The notes under the pieces: model-generated
Seen by the model: only the letters and a program-made list of their open reading frames with translations
Databases searched by the model: none
Told to the model about the DNA's origin: nothing
Source of the DNA: Papio anubis
Taxonomy: Eukaryota; Chordata; Mammalia; Primates; Cercopithecidae
Assembly: GCF_008728515.1 (NCBI RefSeq)
Contig: NC_044985.1
Span: forward strand, 77,476,155 to 77,540,154
Direction: 5' to 3'
Length of the DNA: 64,000 bases
Program-made: the position numbers and the translations under genes
Part shown: piece after piece, positions 8,241 to 21,098 of the stretch
How the letters are laid out: the number at the start of each line of letters is the position of its first letter
Position numbering within the stretch: position 1 is the first letter of the stretch

Positions 8241-11200
8241 AGCCTCTTTAAGAACAATGTATGGACAACTTTAGTATAGGCTCTAATAATTAAACTTTAA
8301 AAATATAAATAAAATAAACTTTTATGCAATATCTAGAGAGTGGGTGACATAGGAAAATGAATGACTTGACTATTTCTTCATCTTGACAAATTATTACAGT
8401 ATGGGTGATGGCACTCTGTCCTATAATTATTAAAAATTTATTTCACCTCATATTCCTACTGGCTTTCTTTGTTTTGAAGTGTTTGTATTGTAAAGTATGA
8501 AAGCTGAAGCAGCTTTAATGATTCAGACCACAGAGAGTAATGTTTTTATTTTAGTCTTTAAAAGGTCACTAAAGCTGAACAGCACTAAATTACATTACTA
8601 AAATCACAGTGTCTGTCAACACAACATACTTTCACAGCTGGTTTTCTCAATTGGAGTTAGATTTGCATTTTGGAAATCATATTAAGGTAACGTTAGGGGG
8701 TAAATTCGGCTTCTTATTTTGATTGAAAATTTTGGAACACAGGAGTAGTGTTTTTTTTAAGTATACTGTTAAAAAATTCCTGTTATAATTATTATAATCT
8801 TCAAAATATTTATTGATTAAAAGCAATATGACAAGTTTCAGGTAGTAAAATCATATTTATATTTTTTATGATTTATAATAAAAATAGTAAATAACAAATA
8901 ACTTTAAACTTTGATAACAAGTAAACCACAAAAAAAAAATAAAACTATTTGATTCTTTCATGTTCTTTTCTGTAGAGGGAGAAAATATCTTCTGTGTTTC
9001 CTTCATTTGCTGATAATCTTTTGCTTAATTCTATACAGAGAGAGTGGCATCCCCATCGTATAACAAATTACAGACAGCCTTATAATTACACAGTGAAAGC
9101 TACTGGCATTGGAGAAAACTAATTTGTTGCCAATAGAATGTCATGAAGACTTTACAGTTTTCTTTATTGGAACAACATATTGGCTTTTTTTTTTGCTATT
9201 TCAAGTTTAAATACTTTCAATCCAATTCCACACTTTCAAAAAATTCTGTTTGATTAGAGTTAAATGAGGAGTCCAGGAAATCTAAGAACTTATCTAGAAC
9301 AACACGATGTTGCTCTGCTCCAGGTCACAAACAGAAATCTAACGGAAGGATCCCATAAACAAGTGAATGGAATTTGAAGTGATGTTACTTACATGATATA
9401 ACATAAAGAGTGTCAGATACTCTAAATGTTTTATTAAGTGCCCGATCTTAGAGTCAACATTTCCACCATTAGACTTGCTACTTGTGGTTAAAACATCTTT
9501 AAAAAAAAGGAAAGATCACTATAAGAATGTTAATATCACTAATATCACTGAGGTCAGGTGCGTCTTAATGGTATGATGGAAAGAACATCCTGAAGTGATG
9601 CTAATGAACAGAAACTCAGCCTGGGTGGCATTAGGCTCTGAGTGATGCACAGGAACACAATATACGGTAGGGTTAAAGGTGAATTAGCTGGACATTTATT
9701 CACTTTTTTGTAGTTGGCCTGAGATTGTTTTATAGAACAAGACATCTTTCTTACACACTGACTTATTGTTTTGATAATCATAACCAATTGCCATATTTCT
9801 CAAGAGATAAGTATTAATTTTTAATTGGCCAACAAAGTCATGTATTTATATGTCATTTTTAAAAATGCAGCTCTTTGACTGGCTAGGCCATTGAGGAATG
9901 TAGAATGATTCTTTGATGAGTAACCTATTTCAGTTTCAAAAATTTATACATTGGGTTTTAAAATTGGTAAGTTACATCTCCCCACAGATGTTTACCTGCC
10001 AATATTATGATGGTAGATAATTTAGAAATAATGTCTAATCCTGTTGTTTTAGGGATTGGGGTGGGGGTACTCAAACCTCTTTATTTTATGATAAATTTAA
10101 GTTGACCTATCATGACTATATCGTTCTTGAAACTCTTCTATTAGTATAACTGGCTAATAATGACATTGACATTAAGATTTGAAATGATTAAGTGCATCAA
10201 TGCATTAATAATTACTATGTCAGGGACACAGTAAATGCTTAATAAATGTCAGTTGTTGTTTTTAGACTCTTCAACATGTAAAGAATTAAAGTTAAAAGTT
10301 TATCAAATCATGATAAAAAGTATGAAAATAAAAACATTAGAACTATATTCAAAATCAAAGCTTAATATGAAGCATGAGGTATGAAAACCCTCATAAAGAT
10401 TATATACTCATTTAAATATTACATTCATTTATTACTAAACAAATATTTGTGGAAAATTTACTTTGGGAAAGGAACAATTTTTTAAAAATCTTCATGCCTG
10501 TGGAAAAATAAGTTTTTTTCCCCTAACACAAATAACAAATTAATTAAACTGCTTTTATACAAGCATATTTCTTGCTTATTTATAGCTAATTAATATAACT
10601 AAATTCTTTGAGTTGTAAACTACTAGAGAAAACCAGTGATGGAAATACTTATTTTGAAGATGAGAATAAGTACTGAAAATTTATATTCCAGCAACAGTTA
10701 ATAAAATAAATAAATAAATAAAATAAGATAAATCTTAAAAATTTATATTTTACTGGAAAGTAACATCAGATAGAGAGTAAAACTCCTTTAAAAATGTTTG
10801 CACTTACATAAAGTTCTGGCATTGATATTTAACTAAGACTCTGCGTAATAGCTTCTTCACCATCAATGAAAGATAAGAACTTATAGTAATGCATTCATCA
10901 TGTTTAATTTGATTTCTCTCTCATGGTTATGCAACAAGGGCTATATTAAATATGTAAATATGTAACTTTAAGTCTTTATTTGCTATGAATATTGCATAAT
11001 GAATGAAATTGACAAAGAGATTAAGTCCATCCGTGCTCAAAATTCTTGAAATAATTATTTTGGTGAGAGAATAATGTCTATACAACAACTTTATATAATT
11101 AAACAGCAAATAATTTTGTTTTAAGTGTATTCTTCAACCTCCCAAAATTACAGCCAATAATTAAAAGGAGTTGAAAATTTGAAGTTTATTGGACCTTTCT

Positions 11201-13202
11201 GTTGTCCCATGAGAATACTACTAGCTATGTTTGAAAGTAAGAAAAGTCAAACCATAACACACACACATAAACACACACACACGAATAGCATTTAGGAAAG
11301 TGTTGTGAGAATTAAGATACATAATAAAATAAATGTTTTGTGAGACAGAACAGTAAGTAAAGAGGTAGCAAAAAGCTTCATATTCTAAATATCTGCCTCT
11401 ACATGCTAACTATTTGAGCACATACACTTAGTTGTATCCTAAGTAACAAAAACAGACAAGAGAAAGAATCAACAAAGAAGCAAGTTATTAAAAGCTATAG
11501 AATTTTCTAACTGTGAACATATAGGCTGATTTGATAAAGAAAAAAATGCACCTCTGTTTTTCACTGTAGCTTCCCTTATCTCTTGCCAGAACATTCACTA
11601 ATGCCTAGCATTTTCTCTACATGTTTGTGAATGCATACTTGTGTGTCCACGTTAGTACGCAGCCCACAATACAATGTTGGCCTGATACATGACTCCAAAT
11701 CTCAGCAAATCCTGGGACATTCTGAGCTCTTAGTTAAGCTAAAAAGATAACTAACATCACTTTTTGACACACACAGTTGTTAGCATTTAACACATCTTTT
11801 TTCTAAGTACGTGGAAGCAAGAAGGATCATGGCTTGTCTTTTTTAATGTTTAGAGCTGCAAATCGTAAGTATAAGGAACATTTGAGGAAAGAAAATGCTC
11901 CTGAGGCTTTTTTACATTGTCAAAAAAATGTGTTTATATCTCTGTTTCTAGTCAAGAAAGCTATCAGATATTTCTTTCTGTACTCTAACAAATAGCTCAG
12001 CAGCAGTTTAAAAATGCAATGCATTTGCAAGTGGTGAAGCGGTGATTAACGTGTACCCCTTTCCAGGAGGATTAAACAAAATCTCAGAAATGTAGTAGAT
12101 TCTGTAATATTTGGATATTTCAACATTCCTCAGAATAAAAGGAGATTTTAAACTAAAGTAATGGAAGTTAACCAGAGTTAAAAAAAAAGAAAAGAAAAGA
12201 AAAAGAAAGCAAATCCTTAAACATTTACTTGAATTAAGGTCAGACAAAAATAAATAGAATTTTCTTCAAAAACGTTTTATGAAAGCATTTTTTTAAATTT
12301 GACATTAAAATACATGTGATTCCATTGTGCAATGTGTTCCAAAGGCTAATTATAATAACACATGAGATTTTGCCAAATATAAATATTTAAAATAATTGTT
12401 TAAAATAATAATTGTTCAGTTTACATTTTAATTAATTAATTTTATGCTTTTGAGCCTATAACATTTTAGTTAATTTATTGAAAATACTGATCTATGACTA
12501 CTGCCATATGTTAGTACATACATAACAGATCCTTACATTGTAAATAACAACTATATTTACATTATATGTGATTTCTCAGAATTACTCCAGTCAAAGTGTA
12601 TACATTTCATGAGAAGTGACATAACTGTAACTATATGCATAGTACTTTATGTGAAAATATAGGTTTGCGATGGGTAAAATATAAAACTGCAGAGCTGATC
12701 CAGAGCCAGACAAAAATAGTTAATATTTTTGCAGAGACTTATTTTTAATGTCCCAATTGTGGATTTGTTCCTTCAGAAAAATCTGGTACAGAATGAAGCC
12801 CTCTTCATATCAGAAAGGTGTGTGCCTGTGTCTGTGTTTCCAGCAGTATCCAGTAGAAGAACTAAAGATTCAGGGAAGGAATCAGAGGCAGAGAAACTTC
12901 ATGGACACAAAGTAGAAACTGCCGAATTATGCGAGTAAGGGAGAAAGCCATTTCTGGTTAATCAGTAAGGAGAAGCAATAACAGTAATTTTCAGAATGTA
13001 TTTGAGGAAGCAATTTTCATTAGCAATGCATTAGATAAATACATTTCAATAAAGTAGGCTTCAATCAATGGAGGATTTTCTGTGGTCACTAATAAGAACA
13101 CTGACAAAAGAAATAAATAACCTGGTGCACATAGGCGGTGAACCGGAGTCTGGCCCTCATAGAAGAGGCTCATCAGAAACTAACATTAGAAACAAATACA
13201 AT
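8241..13202. other. Long AT-rich stretch with few recognisable elements
   Basis: No exon or RNA gene is supported. Small features inside are an (ATAA)n run near 10697-10725, a short CA-rich run near 11262-11283, an A/G-rich run at 12180-12210 and a possible MIR tail near 10195-10262 (ACAGTAAATGCTTAATAAAT). A 69-codon frame at 12729-12938 has no recognisable domain. The low repeat density suggests ancestral single-copy DNA, in which conserved non-coding elements could hide. Confidence 0.5.
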
Positions 13203-13208
13203 GAGTAC

Positions 13209-13247
<39 letters not shown>

Positions 13248-13343
13248 TAAAATGAGTATATATATACACACACAAATAAAATGAGTATATATATATGTAC
13301 TCTCATATAATAAATAAAATGAAAAATATATATATATATATTC
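13203..13343. repeat. Compound (TA)n/(CA)n microsatellite
   Basis: Alternating ATATAT and ACACAC runs are interrupted by repeats of AAATGAGTATAT. On either strand this generates spurious IYIYI or THTHT frames that are not genes. Confidence 0.95.
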
Positions 13344-13529
13344 ATGTAATAATTTATTCAAAAAAATTCAATACAGAGAGGTTTTGGAAATTGTTGCCCA
13401 ATACTTGTGTGTGGGTTTTTTTTTTTTTAAAGGTTTATAATACTCCATTATGTTACATACTCCAGTACATACCCAAGCTCCAGAATCTGGCTGGCAGATG
13501 GCCTAATTCCAACGTGTACCACCAGTAAC

Positions 13530-14180
13530 CAAGTGTCCCTCTCACAGGAAACTCATTTATACTGGAAGATATCTCTGTGGCTCTTGTCTGACAGAGATCC
13601 AATATATTCCTACCAAGACAGCCATTCTCTAGGAGAGCTCTGACCAGGAGTAAAGATACATTTGGGTGTTATCCAGGTGACTGGCAGAGGAGACAGAAAG
13701 AAAAAAAAATGAAATAACAGAAGCAATTTTTAACTTACAGATCCCAGAGAGAAGGCAGCATTCCCCACAAGGCCAACAGGAAGAGGGCAGCCATCCTGGA
13801 TATGCATGCTCAACCACCAGGTGGGGAGTGAGAGAGAGAACTTGTGTGGTAAAACCTTTACAGGGGTCCAAGGTGATATACAAGGAGGCTTCCCATGGTG
13901 AGTTCTAATTGGTGAGTCTAGAACAAGCAGGTAGGAGTTCTATGAAAGTGCTCTGGGGCTGAGGCATCTGCGCAGTCCTTGATGGGTACAGGGATCAGTA
14001 GAGTGAGTGACGCCATTTGCATCTAGCTGACCCAAAGCGAGATGTCACCAGGAGGTGACTATATAAGGTAGGTATCAGAATCAACCACACTGAGGAAGTG
14101 GAAGGAGGCAGAGAACTGAGAACTGTGTCAAGACCAACTAAGCTCTGCTTCTGGCATGAGCTTAAAATAGAGCTTATTTC
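13530..14180. other. Unrecognised moderate-GC block, possibly an old LTR
   Basis: This block is richer in G+C than its surroundings and contains a CTATATAAGG box (about 14059) and ATTTGCAT (about 14015). I could not match it to a family. The density of promoter-like words and the abrupt composition change suggest an old LTR, but this is weak. Confidence 0.3.
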
Positions 14181-14232
14181 CTTAAAATGGAAAATAGGCT
14201 TCCATTTTAAGCCTATATTCAAAATGGAAGCC
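14181..14232. repeat. Overlapping inverted repeats with a shared middle arm
   Basis: CTTAAAATGGA (14181-14191) is the perfect complement of TCCATTTTAAG (14201-14211). GGCTTCCATTTT (14197-14208) is the perfect complement of AAAATGGAAGCC (14221-14232). The middle segment can therefore pair with either neighbour, giving two mutually exclusive hairpins. Confidence 0.85.
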
Positions 14233-14244
14233 AAGGCAACATGA

Positions 14245-14449
14245 AACTACAGATGCTTCTTGATTTACAATGGAATTATGTCCTGGTAAGCCCATCATAA
14301 CTTGAAAACATTCTAAGTCAAAGATGCACTCATTACACCTAAGCTTCAACATTCACTGTACAGTTTCTACTCAAGGTGTATCACTTTTGCACCACCATAC
14401 ATTTGCAAAAATTGTTAATCACACCATTGTATGCCAGGGACCATATGCA
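14245..14449 (+). mobile_element. TcMar-Tigger-type MITE, internally deleted
   Basis: It opens ACTACAGATGCTTCTTGATT and closes GCCAGGGACCATATGCAT. Internally it has CCCATCATAACTTGAAAACA and GTTTCTACTCAAGGTGTATC. These are the ends and body of a Tigger-derived non-autonomous element with complementary termini. About 205 bp remain, so part of the middle is lost. The family name is not resolved. Confidence 0.65.
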
Positions 14450-15014
14450 TAAGAATTTACTACAGGCTTTTATCAGGCTTTGTTATAATATCCACACATC
14501 ATCTTTTTTCACCAGTAATATTTCAGTATCAAATTATCTGAGAGCTGATTGATCCCTTAGAGCTGTTTACACCGAAGTCTAGAACTGTTTCTTATTAACT
14601 CTTATTACTATGATGCCATCGACTGAGTAGACTAGTGTGATGCTGTGTGTGATGAGCAGCTGATTCAGGTCTCCTTAAATTATGTCATGACAGAAGAGAG
14701 AAGAAGTTATGTTATGGGATGAAAGTGTACAAGTATGTTGCTGTCCATTGCAAGTTATTGTGAAGTATTTCTTCTCTGTATTCTGATAAGCATATAAAAT
14801 AATACATTTGTCAACATCACTGACTGTGTATTATCTACTCGAGGCCCTGTTAATCTGTTATACAAAAGATATCAAATCTCAGATGTCAGATGTAATTGGA
14901 CCTACAATATAGTTGATTTTGCAGTAGTTATCTATTATCTCCCATGATCCAGCTGAGTTTTACAGACCAAACTGTTGAATTACATAAAAACATGATGAGG
15001 ACCACCACCCTTTA
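14450..15014. other. Unassigned stretch
   Basis: I recognise nothing between the Tigger MITE and the L1M tail. Confidence 0.45.
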
Positions 15015-15163
15015 AGAATTTTTTAAATTAACATTTTAATTGAAATATAACAAACATGTATTGTAGAAAAGTGTGCAGTTATAAGCATATATTTGAATAA
15101 ATTATCATCAAACATAGCCGTGCACTTCTCTCCTCCCCAAAGGTACCACTATTCTGAATTCCT
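15015..15163 (-). mobile_element. L1M LINE 3'UTR fragment, antisense
   Basis: TTTTAATTGAAATATAACAA through GAAAAGTGTGCAGTTATAAG and AATTATCATCAAACATAGCC to GGTACCACTATTCTGAATTCC is the antisense 3'UTR of an L1M element. A short young L1 tail follows directly. Confidence 0.75.
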
Positions 15164-15250
15164 TTTTTATATATTTATTTTTTTAAATTATACTTTATGT
15201 TCTAGGGTACACGTGCACAATGTGAAAGTTTGTTACATACGGATATATAA
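15164..15250 (-). mobile_element. Very short 5'-truncated L1PA tail, antisense
   Basis: About 85 bp of primate L1 3'UTR in antisense: a T-rich start (the poly-A), AATTATACTTTATGTTCTAG and GGTACACGTGCACAATG, then GTTTGTTACATAC. This is a severely 5'-truncated insertion into or next to the older L1M tail. Confidence 0.8.
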
Positions 15251-16447
15251 TGGTGGCACTACTTTTTACCATTTTATCAAGGAGGCAATATTGTATTTGA
15301 TTTGCTATTTTAACTTCAGAGAGGCTGTTTCAGAGGCTTCTATTTCCTGTTTCCACTACTTTAGTTCTAACCCTGGTGACCTGAGTCAGTATCTAAGGAA
15401 TTGGCCACAGATTCATTTTGATGAAGGACTAGGGAAATTCTCAAATGGACCAAGAATCTCCTTTGGTCAATTTTTTTTCTGAGACCAAAAACTGGTTCAG
15501 TCTGGAAACAGAGTAAGTAATCCAAATGTTTTTCCTGGAGGAAATTTCCCTAAGTTTCCTGATCAGCCATCCCTGACTTCATTTTATCGACTGAGTGGTA
15601 CTACTCTTTTTTTTAGCTGATCATATATTTTGTTCCTATGGGCCATGGGTTCTTATTCATCTTCACAACTCTGTCTCAAGCTTCACTCTTTGTCACTCTG
15701 ATCTTGCCTCTCATTACAACGATTGTATCTACTTTGACTGTAATGTGTAAATGCCACTATCTGCCTTCTATTATTTCACAATTTTCTCATTCACACTGCT
15801 ATGAGTGATTCCACTAATAGAACAGCATCTCACACATTCAGCCCTGGAATACTAGAGCAAAGCCTCCACTGAACTTGTGAGTGTTCCTTTCTCACCAGTA
15901 CATTCTTTGGGATCACTTGTAAAACATAAAACGGGTAGGATTCTGCTTTATGTAGTATATTTACTCTAGAATGTCCAATTCTTTGAGCTTTTTAATCTTC
16001 CCTTCCCCTGTCTTTTATTACATTTCTATTCTATCATATGTGCTTTATTTAGTATGTCTTCACTTTTTCCACGCTTCTTCCTAGAATCATGTTCAGACAA
16101 TTTATTGGGGTCTTTGACAGGACAGTCAATTATTTATTGATGCCAAAATAATTCTCCCAAATTGAGATTGTTTCCCTTAACCAATTCTTACTTCTATATC
16201 TCCCTGATCCATCTTCCTCACAATCTACTCCTGCGTATATTTTGCTGACCCATGCTAGCATACATTGTCTAGCTCTGCAGGTGCTTTAGGCTGTGGTGCC
16301 TTTTCTCTTCTCAGGCTCTGTATGTCTTTCCAGTTTATTTGCTGAATAAATGAATAAATACTTTTCACTAGTCTGGTTTTGGGCAAAACTTATTCTTTCT
16401 AGCTAGAATAAAATACATATCAAAAATTCTCAGTGCAACCTTTGCAA
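15251..16447. other. Unrecognised block
   Basis: Several pieces (15300-15530 and 15600-16330) have a mixed composition unlike the AT-rich background and could be old retroelement internal sequence. I could not identify a family or a reading frame with known domains. The 129-codon frame at 15093-15482 spans the L1 tail and is accidental. Confidence 0.35.
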
Positions 16448-16502
16448 TGTGTATGTGTCTGTGTATGTGGTGTATGTGTGTATATGTGTGTGTGTGTGTA
16501 TC
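16448..16502 (+). repeat. (TG)n microsatellite, imperfect
   Basis: A TG-rich run interrupted by TA and TC dinucleotides, ending in a pure stretch of about eight TG units. Confidence 0.92.
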
Positions 16503-17599
16503 TCCTTTCCTTAATGTTCTGGAATTTTGTATACAAGCTTACATTTGAAATGTCCATACTCCTCAACAAAAGTTCTAGGTACTTATCTTGATCTGACAAT
16601 CAGACATGTTTGCTCATTCCACTTCCGTTTATAAATGAATGTATTACTTGCTAAAATTAAAGATATTGGAGATATCACAAACACACCTACATGTTTTCTC
16701 CTTGCAAAGTAGACAATGTGGTAACACAATGGCCATACTTCTCCATGGCAACAATTGCTAAAGCAAAGTTTTAACCTTTTCCTTTGCAACATTACCAGTC
16801 AATCTACTGCATTCATTTATTTCACTTGCCTTGCCTCTATTTTGTTTGTGGCTGTGGTTTCATCATGAAATTCATTTTTATAATATTTCTTTCTTTATAT
16901 TTGCTATGTCATGAATCCCAGTCACTTTTATTTATCTAAAAGCATTTCTCTCCTTATGTTTTTTTTTTTGCAGTTTGTTTAGAAACTTTCTAAATCAATT
17001 TTGTCTTATAATTAAAATGTTCAAAAAATGAATATATATGCTCTTGTATTATCTGTTAACTGCTTTCCAGTATTTAATTCTTCATGTGAAAAATTTATTA
17101 TTTTTTCCATTACTAGTGTATTTAAAATACAAACTTTTTCAGGGGTGACAGGGAAGTGGGAACATGGGCAGCAAAGTCTTAGAATCACCTTCTGTTTAAA
17201 TTTGATTTAAAACTGTTAATAATATACATAATTCTGCAAGAAAAATTAATTCATCTAAGATCAGGTAATAGTGGCAATTCTCAACAGTAGGAGAATAATT
17301 TTTATTATAGAATAAGTATGATTTTAAACTATTTTTAAAATAATGTTTAAATATACATCATTGCACATATTTCAAAGAACTGATCCTATTTATTGGGCTT
17401 TGATCCATACTGGCCCCCAAAATAATATTTACAACTTTTCCAAATTTGAAAGCAACAGTTAAAAATATATTTTATAAATAAATAAAATATCAAAAAGGAT
17501 AATAACCTCATAATTGGTAACATAGCTATCACGCCCAGCTTAGTTAAAGAATTTAATATAATTGAAGATATATGGAAATGAATGCTAGTTGGTTTGTTC
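16503..17599. other. Unassigned AT-rich stretch
   Basis: No gene or repeat family is recognised. The minus-strand 69-codon frame at 16583-16792 and the part of a 156-codon frame that falls here have no known domain. Confidence 0.45.
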
Positions 17600-18130
17600 A
17601 AATAAGGAAAACAACTGTTTTGGGAATTTCCAAGAAACCCTAGGTTCAGTAATTTGCTAGAATGATCCACAGGACTCAGTATATTGTTGTACTCATGATG
17701 ATGATTTATTACAGAGAAAGGATATGGAGCCAAATAAACAAAGGAAACGTGGGCAAAGTCAGAAGAAAACCAGGAGCAAGCCTCCAAGTGTCCTCTCCCC
17801 ATGGAGTCACACAAAATGTGCTTAATTTCATCAAGAATGGAATTGAGGCAGTTCAAGGAGGCTTATTACTCAGTGCCCAAGGATTTTACTGGGGCTGGTC
17901 ATGTAAATGCAGTCTGCATAGCACTTACCCAAATTCGAGACTCCCAAGAAGGAAAACAAGTGTTCAGCATAAACCAAATTGTTTGCACAAACAGTTTAGG
18001 CACAGTGAGACCTTCTTATCAGTTAGGAAATGGTGGGAAACCTACCAAAATCCAACTTCCCAGGCACCAAAGGCAACCTTGCAAGCATGACATTTTAAGA
18101 ACAGCAGTCTCAAGCCTGCCACATAAATTA
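17600..18130 (-). mobile_element. Probable LTR, antisense, family unresolved
   Basis: Plus-strand words CAGGACTCAGTATATTG, GATTTATTACAGAGAAAGG, TGTCCTCTCCCCATGGAGTC, GTTTAGGCACAGTGAGACC and CAGTCTCAAGCCTGCCAC occur in an order typical of an old mammalian LTR read on its antisense strand. I could not name the family. The 142- and 114-codon plus-strand frames inside are accidental. Confidence 0.5.
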
Positions 18131-19142
18131 TTTTATGCACAATAATCTTTTAGAACTGGCTTCTATAATCATTTAAATTGCTGCTTAAAATGTGGAGCTA
18201 TCTGTGACAACAATTTGAGATTCATTTTCTTAAAAACCTTTACTATACATAAAACATTGATTGTAAGTCACCCATCGGAGAAGCAAGAATGTAAAGAGCA
18301 TGTTTGTACAGCATTTAAATAATTGTTTAATGTTGATTGCTTGGTATTTAACCTAAGGTTTCAAGAAATTAAATATTTCTTCTTTCTTGCAGCTTTCTTT
18401 TAAATTGCTAAACATGAACATTCTCCCTGTGGCATGAATAACGTATTTCTAATCTCATATGTTACAGAAGTCTTTTTAGAGAAAAAATGAGCACATGAAG
18501 GATCTCTTATATCTGATAGCACTTAACAGTGCAGGTGTAGGCAATAGACTAGTACATCTCTCATTGTGAGATAGCCTCTCCATTTTCTTACACAGTTGAA
18601 AACCTGTTTTTCATCATTCATGTGCATATCTCTGAAGCAAAGGAGTCATTTCTCCTTTTCTGTGGAGATGAATATACTATTACCACCACACGCAGCAGTA
18701 ATAGCAACTTAGCTGTTTTAATCATTACACGGAAATCAATACCACTGCTCCTCAGGCTGTGGCTATGCTCCTGACAGATTGTACATAAGAGATTTATTAA
18801 AAAGACGGTAACGATCAAGAGAATCAAAGAGAATGAAATTATTGCTTCTATTTGGGGAAGTCAGCATCATTGTGGAGCTATCATTAGGATTACTATTATT
18901 ATTATTTTATTAGGTCACCTATTTTGGCAGATATATTGCATGGCATGTGGATGTGAGTGTAGGTATAGTAAATCTCATTGGGATTCTTAAATTTTTATTG
19001 CTCCTTCTGAAGAGCCATTTTAATTGTTCTTTCCTGTATGTTTCCCATATATTTTAATGTAAACATTAAAAATAAATCATTGACAGGTAATATAATTTAA
19101 GAGTATTTTATTTATTTTTTATAACTACATATATACTTATAA
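18131..19142. other. Unassigned AT-rich stretch
   Basis: No gene or repeat is recognised apart from a short (TTA)n run near 18893-18912. Confidence 0.5.
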
Positions 19143-19218
19143 TTTAGTACGTTGGCTTCTACTTGGTGAGTATATTTTTATTTAGTACGTTGGCTTCTAC
19201 TTGGTGAGTATATTTTTA
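19143..19218 (+). repeat. Perfect 38-bp tandem duplication
   Basis: The unit starting TTTAGTACGTTGGCTTCTAC at 19143-19180 is repeated exactly at 19181-19218. No mismatch between copies implies a recent event or an assembly artefact. Confidence 0.95.
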
Positions 19219-19828
19219 TATCAAATGAGAATGTAGTCCATTCAAATGTGATAATGTAATTATCCAGGAAAGAGCAATTAAAATAGAATCACAGTGTTTG
19301 AAATGATCAAGCTTATGCTAAACTAATGCACAGTCTGAAAAGGTTCACATCAGTTGAAGGCTTTTAGGACATAAAGAGAACAATAAATTGTGAAATCTGT
19401 TAAAATAATTTGTTTGGAAGAAAAACTAAAATAAAATAATGAAACTTACTCTTTGAAAGTGCTGTCTTTTGTGTGACATGAAAACCATACGTAATAAGAA
19501 TATTTTACATTACCTTTATTCATATAAGAAAGTGGCAGATGAATTTAAATTTAAGAAAATATTCCATTTAGCAGACATTCAATCAAGTGGAAATCAAACT
19601 CTTGCATAATCAAATAGAGATTATGCCTGATGAGTAACTAACAAATATTTACTACATTACCAAAAAATGTTAAATAGGTCTTAATGTGGCCTTTTTTCTT
19701 ATTTGGTGATTTAATTTGTGAAGGTTTTCATAGTCCAATTTCTTCCCCCCAAAAAATAGTTAAGGTAAAGTAATTAAACTATATTAAAGCCTTTTTTGTC
19801 ACTGTTATAACATCTCTTACATTTTTAT
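19219..19828. other. Unassigned AT-rich stretch
   Basis: I see nothing recognisable between the 38-bp duplication and the Alu. Confidence 0.5.
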
Positions 19829-19843
19829 CCGTCTGTCATTTTC

Positions 19844-20142
19844 TTTTTTTTTTTTTTTTTTTTTAGTCTTGCTCTGGCGTTTTGGCTGGAGTACAGTGGC
19901 TGGATCTCAGCTCACTGCAAGCTCCGCCTCCCGGGTTCACGCCATTCTCCTGCCTCAGCCTCCCGAGTAGCTGGGACTACAGGCGCCCGTCACCTCGCCC
20001 GGCTAGTTTTTTGTATTTTTTTTAGTAGAGACGGGGTTTCACCGTGTTAGCCAGGATGGTCTTGATCTCCTGACCTCGTGATCCGCCCATCTCGGCCTCC
20101 CAAAGTGCTGGGATTACAGGCTTGAGCCACCGCGCCCGGCCT
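19844..20142 (-). mobile_element. Young AluY of Old World monkey type
   Basis: A full-length antisense Alu starting with a poly-T tract and ending GCGCCCGGCC. It carries CGTCACCTCGCCCGGCTAG and CAGGCTTGAGCCACCG, variants typical of Old World monkey AluY lineages. The target-site duplication CGTCTGTCATTTTC is intact on both sides (about 19830-19843 and 20144-20157). The left end of the tail-side monomer is slightly decayed (AGTCTTGCTCTGGCGTTTTG). Confidence 0.96.
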
Positions 20143-20241
20143 GCGTCTGTCATTTTCAATAGGGCTTTTAAGTCAATTATCTCATTTGATCATCACCACT
20201 GGAAGGAACTCCAGGAAGACATTGTTATGCATACTTTCGAG

Positions 20242-20281
20242 CAAAAAAACCAAAAAACCAAAAAACCAAAAAAACAAAAAA
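20242..20281 (+). repeat. (CAAAAAA)n simple repeat
   Basis: Runs of six or seven A separated by CC or C. It produces a lysine-rich frame that is not a gene. Confidence 0.9.
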
Positions 20282-20436
20282 CTGAAGAGTTGATAGTCCA
20301 GAAGAAGTTTTGATAAGCTAAAAATCACATTTACTATTATAAGGCAAGAGGCAGTAGCAAGAATAGAGGTCAAGTTTTTAGCCCTATAGATAAGAGTTAT
20401 TTCCTTGAATCATCAGTTTTAAGTGGTGTTGATTTG

Positions 20437-20472
20437 ATCATGTTGTGTGTGTGTGTGTGCGCATGCGTGCAT
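20437..20472 (+). repeat. (TG)n microsatellite
   Basis: About eight TG units followed by GCGCATGCGTGCAT, a purine-pyrimidine alternation that could adopt Z-DNA. Confidence 0.9.
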
Positions 20473-20735
20473 ATAAAGCACAGATTCAATCACTGAAATG
20501 TTAAAATTAAAAACTGTGTATATTTTAAAAATTCTAATTTTTCTTTGAAAAATTCTACACTGATTCTTTCTTCATGGCTTCTAAATAAAAAAGTCATTTG
20601 TGCTCACTGACCTATCAAGTTGGTGATAAAATATTGCTCATGTTTTCTGTACATATAAGTCATATATATGCTAATACATATTTAACTAAATAATTTTTGT
20701 GACTTGATATATATTTTTTTTCCTTTGTAAAGCGC

Positions 20736-21098
20736 TGTATTAGTCTGCAAGGCCTGTCATAACAAAATACTGCAGACTGGGTTGCTTAAAAAATAGGCAA
20801 TTTTTTCTCACATTTCCGGAGGTTAGAAGTCCAAGACCAAAGTGTTAGGAGATTTGATTTCTCCTAAAGGCAGCTCCCATTGGGTTACAAAAGTCTGCCC
20901 TCTTACAGTGTCTTCACATGGTTTTTCTTCTCTATGTGTGCACCCCATGTGTCTCTTCTTTGTCTTATAAGGACAGCAGTCTTATTCGGTTAGGGATTCA
21001 CCCTTATACCTCTATAAGCTCCATGTCCTAATGCAATCACATTGACAATTAGGACCTCAGCATATGAATTTTTAGGGAGGACACAATTCAGTCCACGA
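20736..21098 (-). mobile_element. MaLR LTR (MLT1/MST type), antisense
   Basis: It begins TGTATTAGTCTGCAAGGCC, continues with ACAAAATACTGCAGACTGGG and GGAGGTTAGAAGTCCAAGAC, and ends CATATGAATTTTTAGGGAGG then ACACAATTCAGTCCACGA. This is a MaLR solo LTR read in antisense. No internal region is attached. Confidence 0.87.

Noticed and set aside
12729..12938. 69-codon frame in single-copy-looking DNA, possible exon
   Set aside because: No known domain, no clear splice sites, and its length is within chance.
13068..13361. Frames encoding IYIYI or THTHT repeats
   Set aside because: They are translations of the TA/CA microsatellite.
17386..18145. Frames of 156, 142 and 114 codons on both strands
   Set aside because: They overlap a probable antisense LTR and each other, without domains or exon signals.
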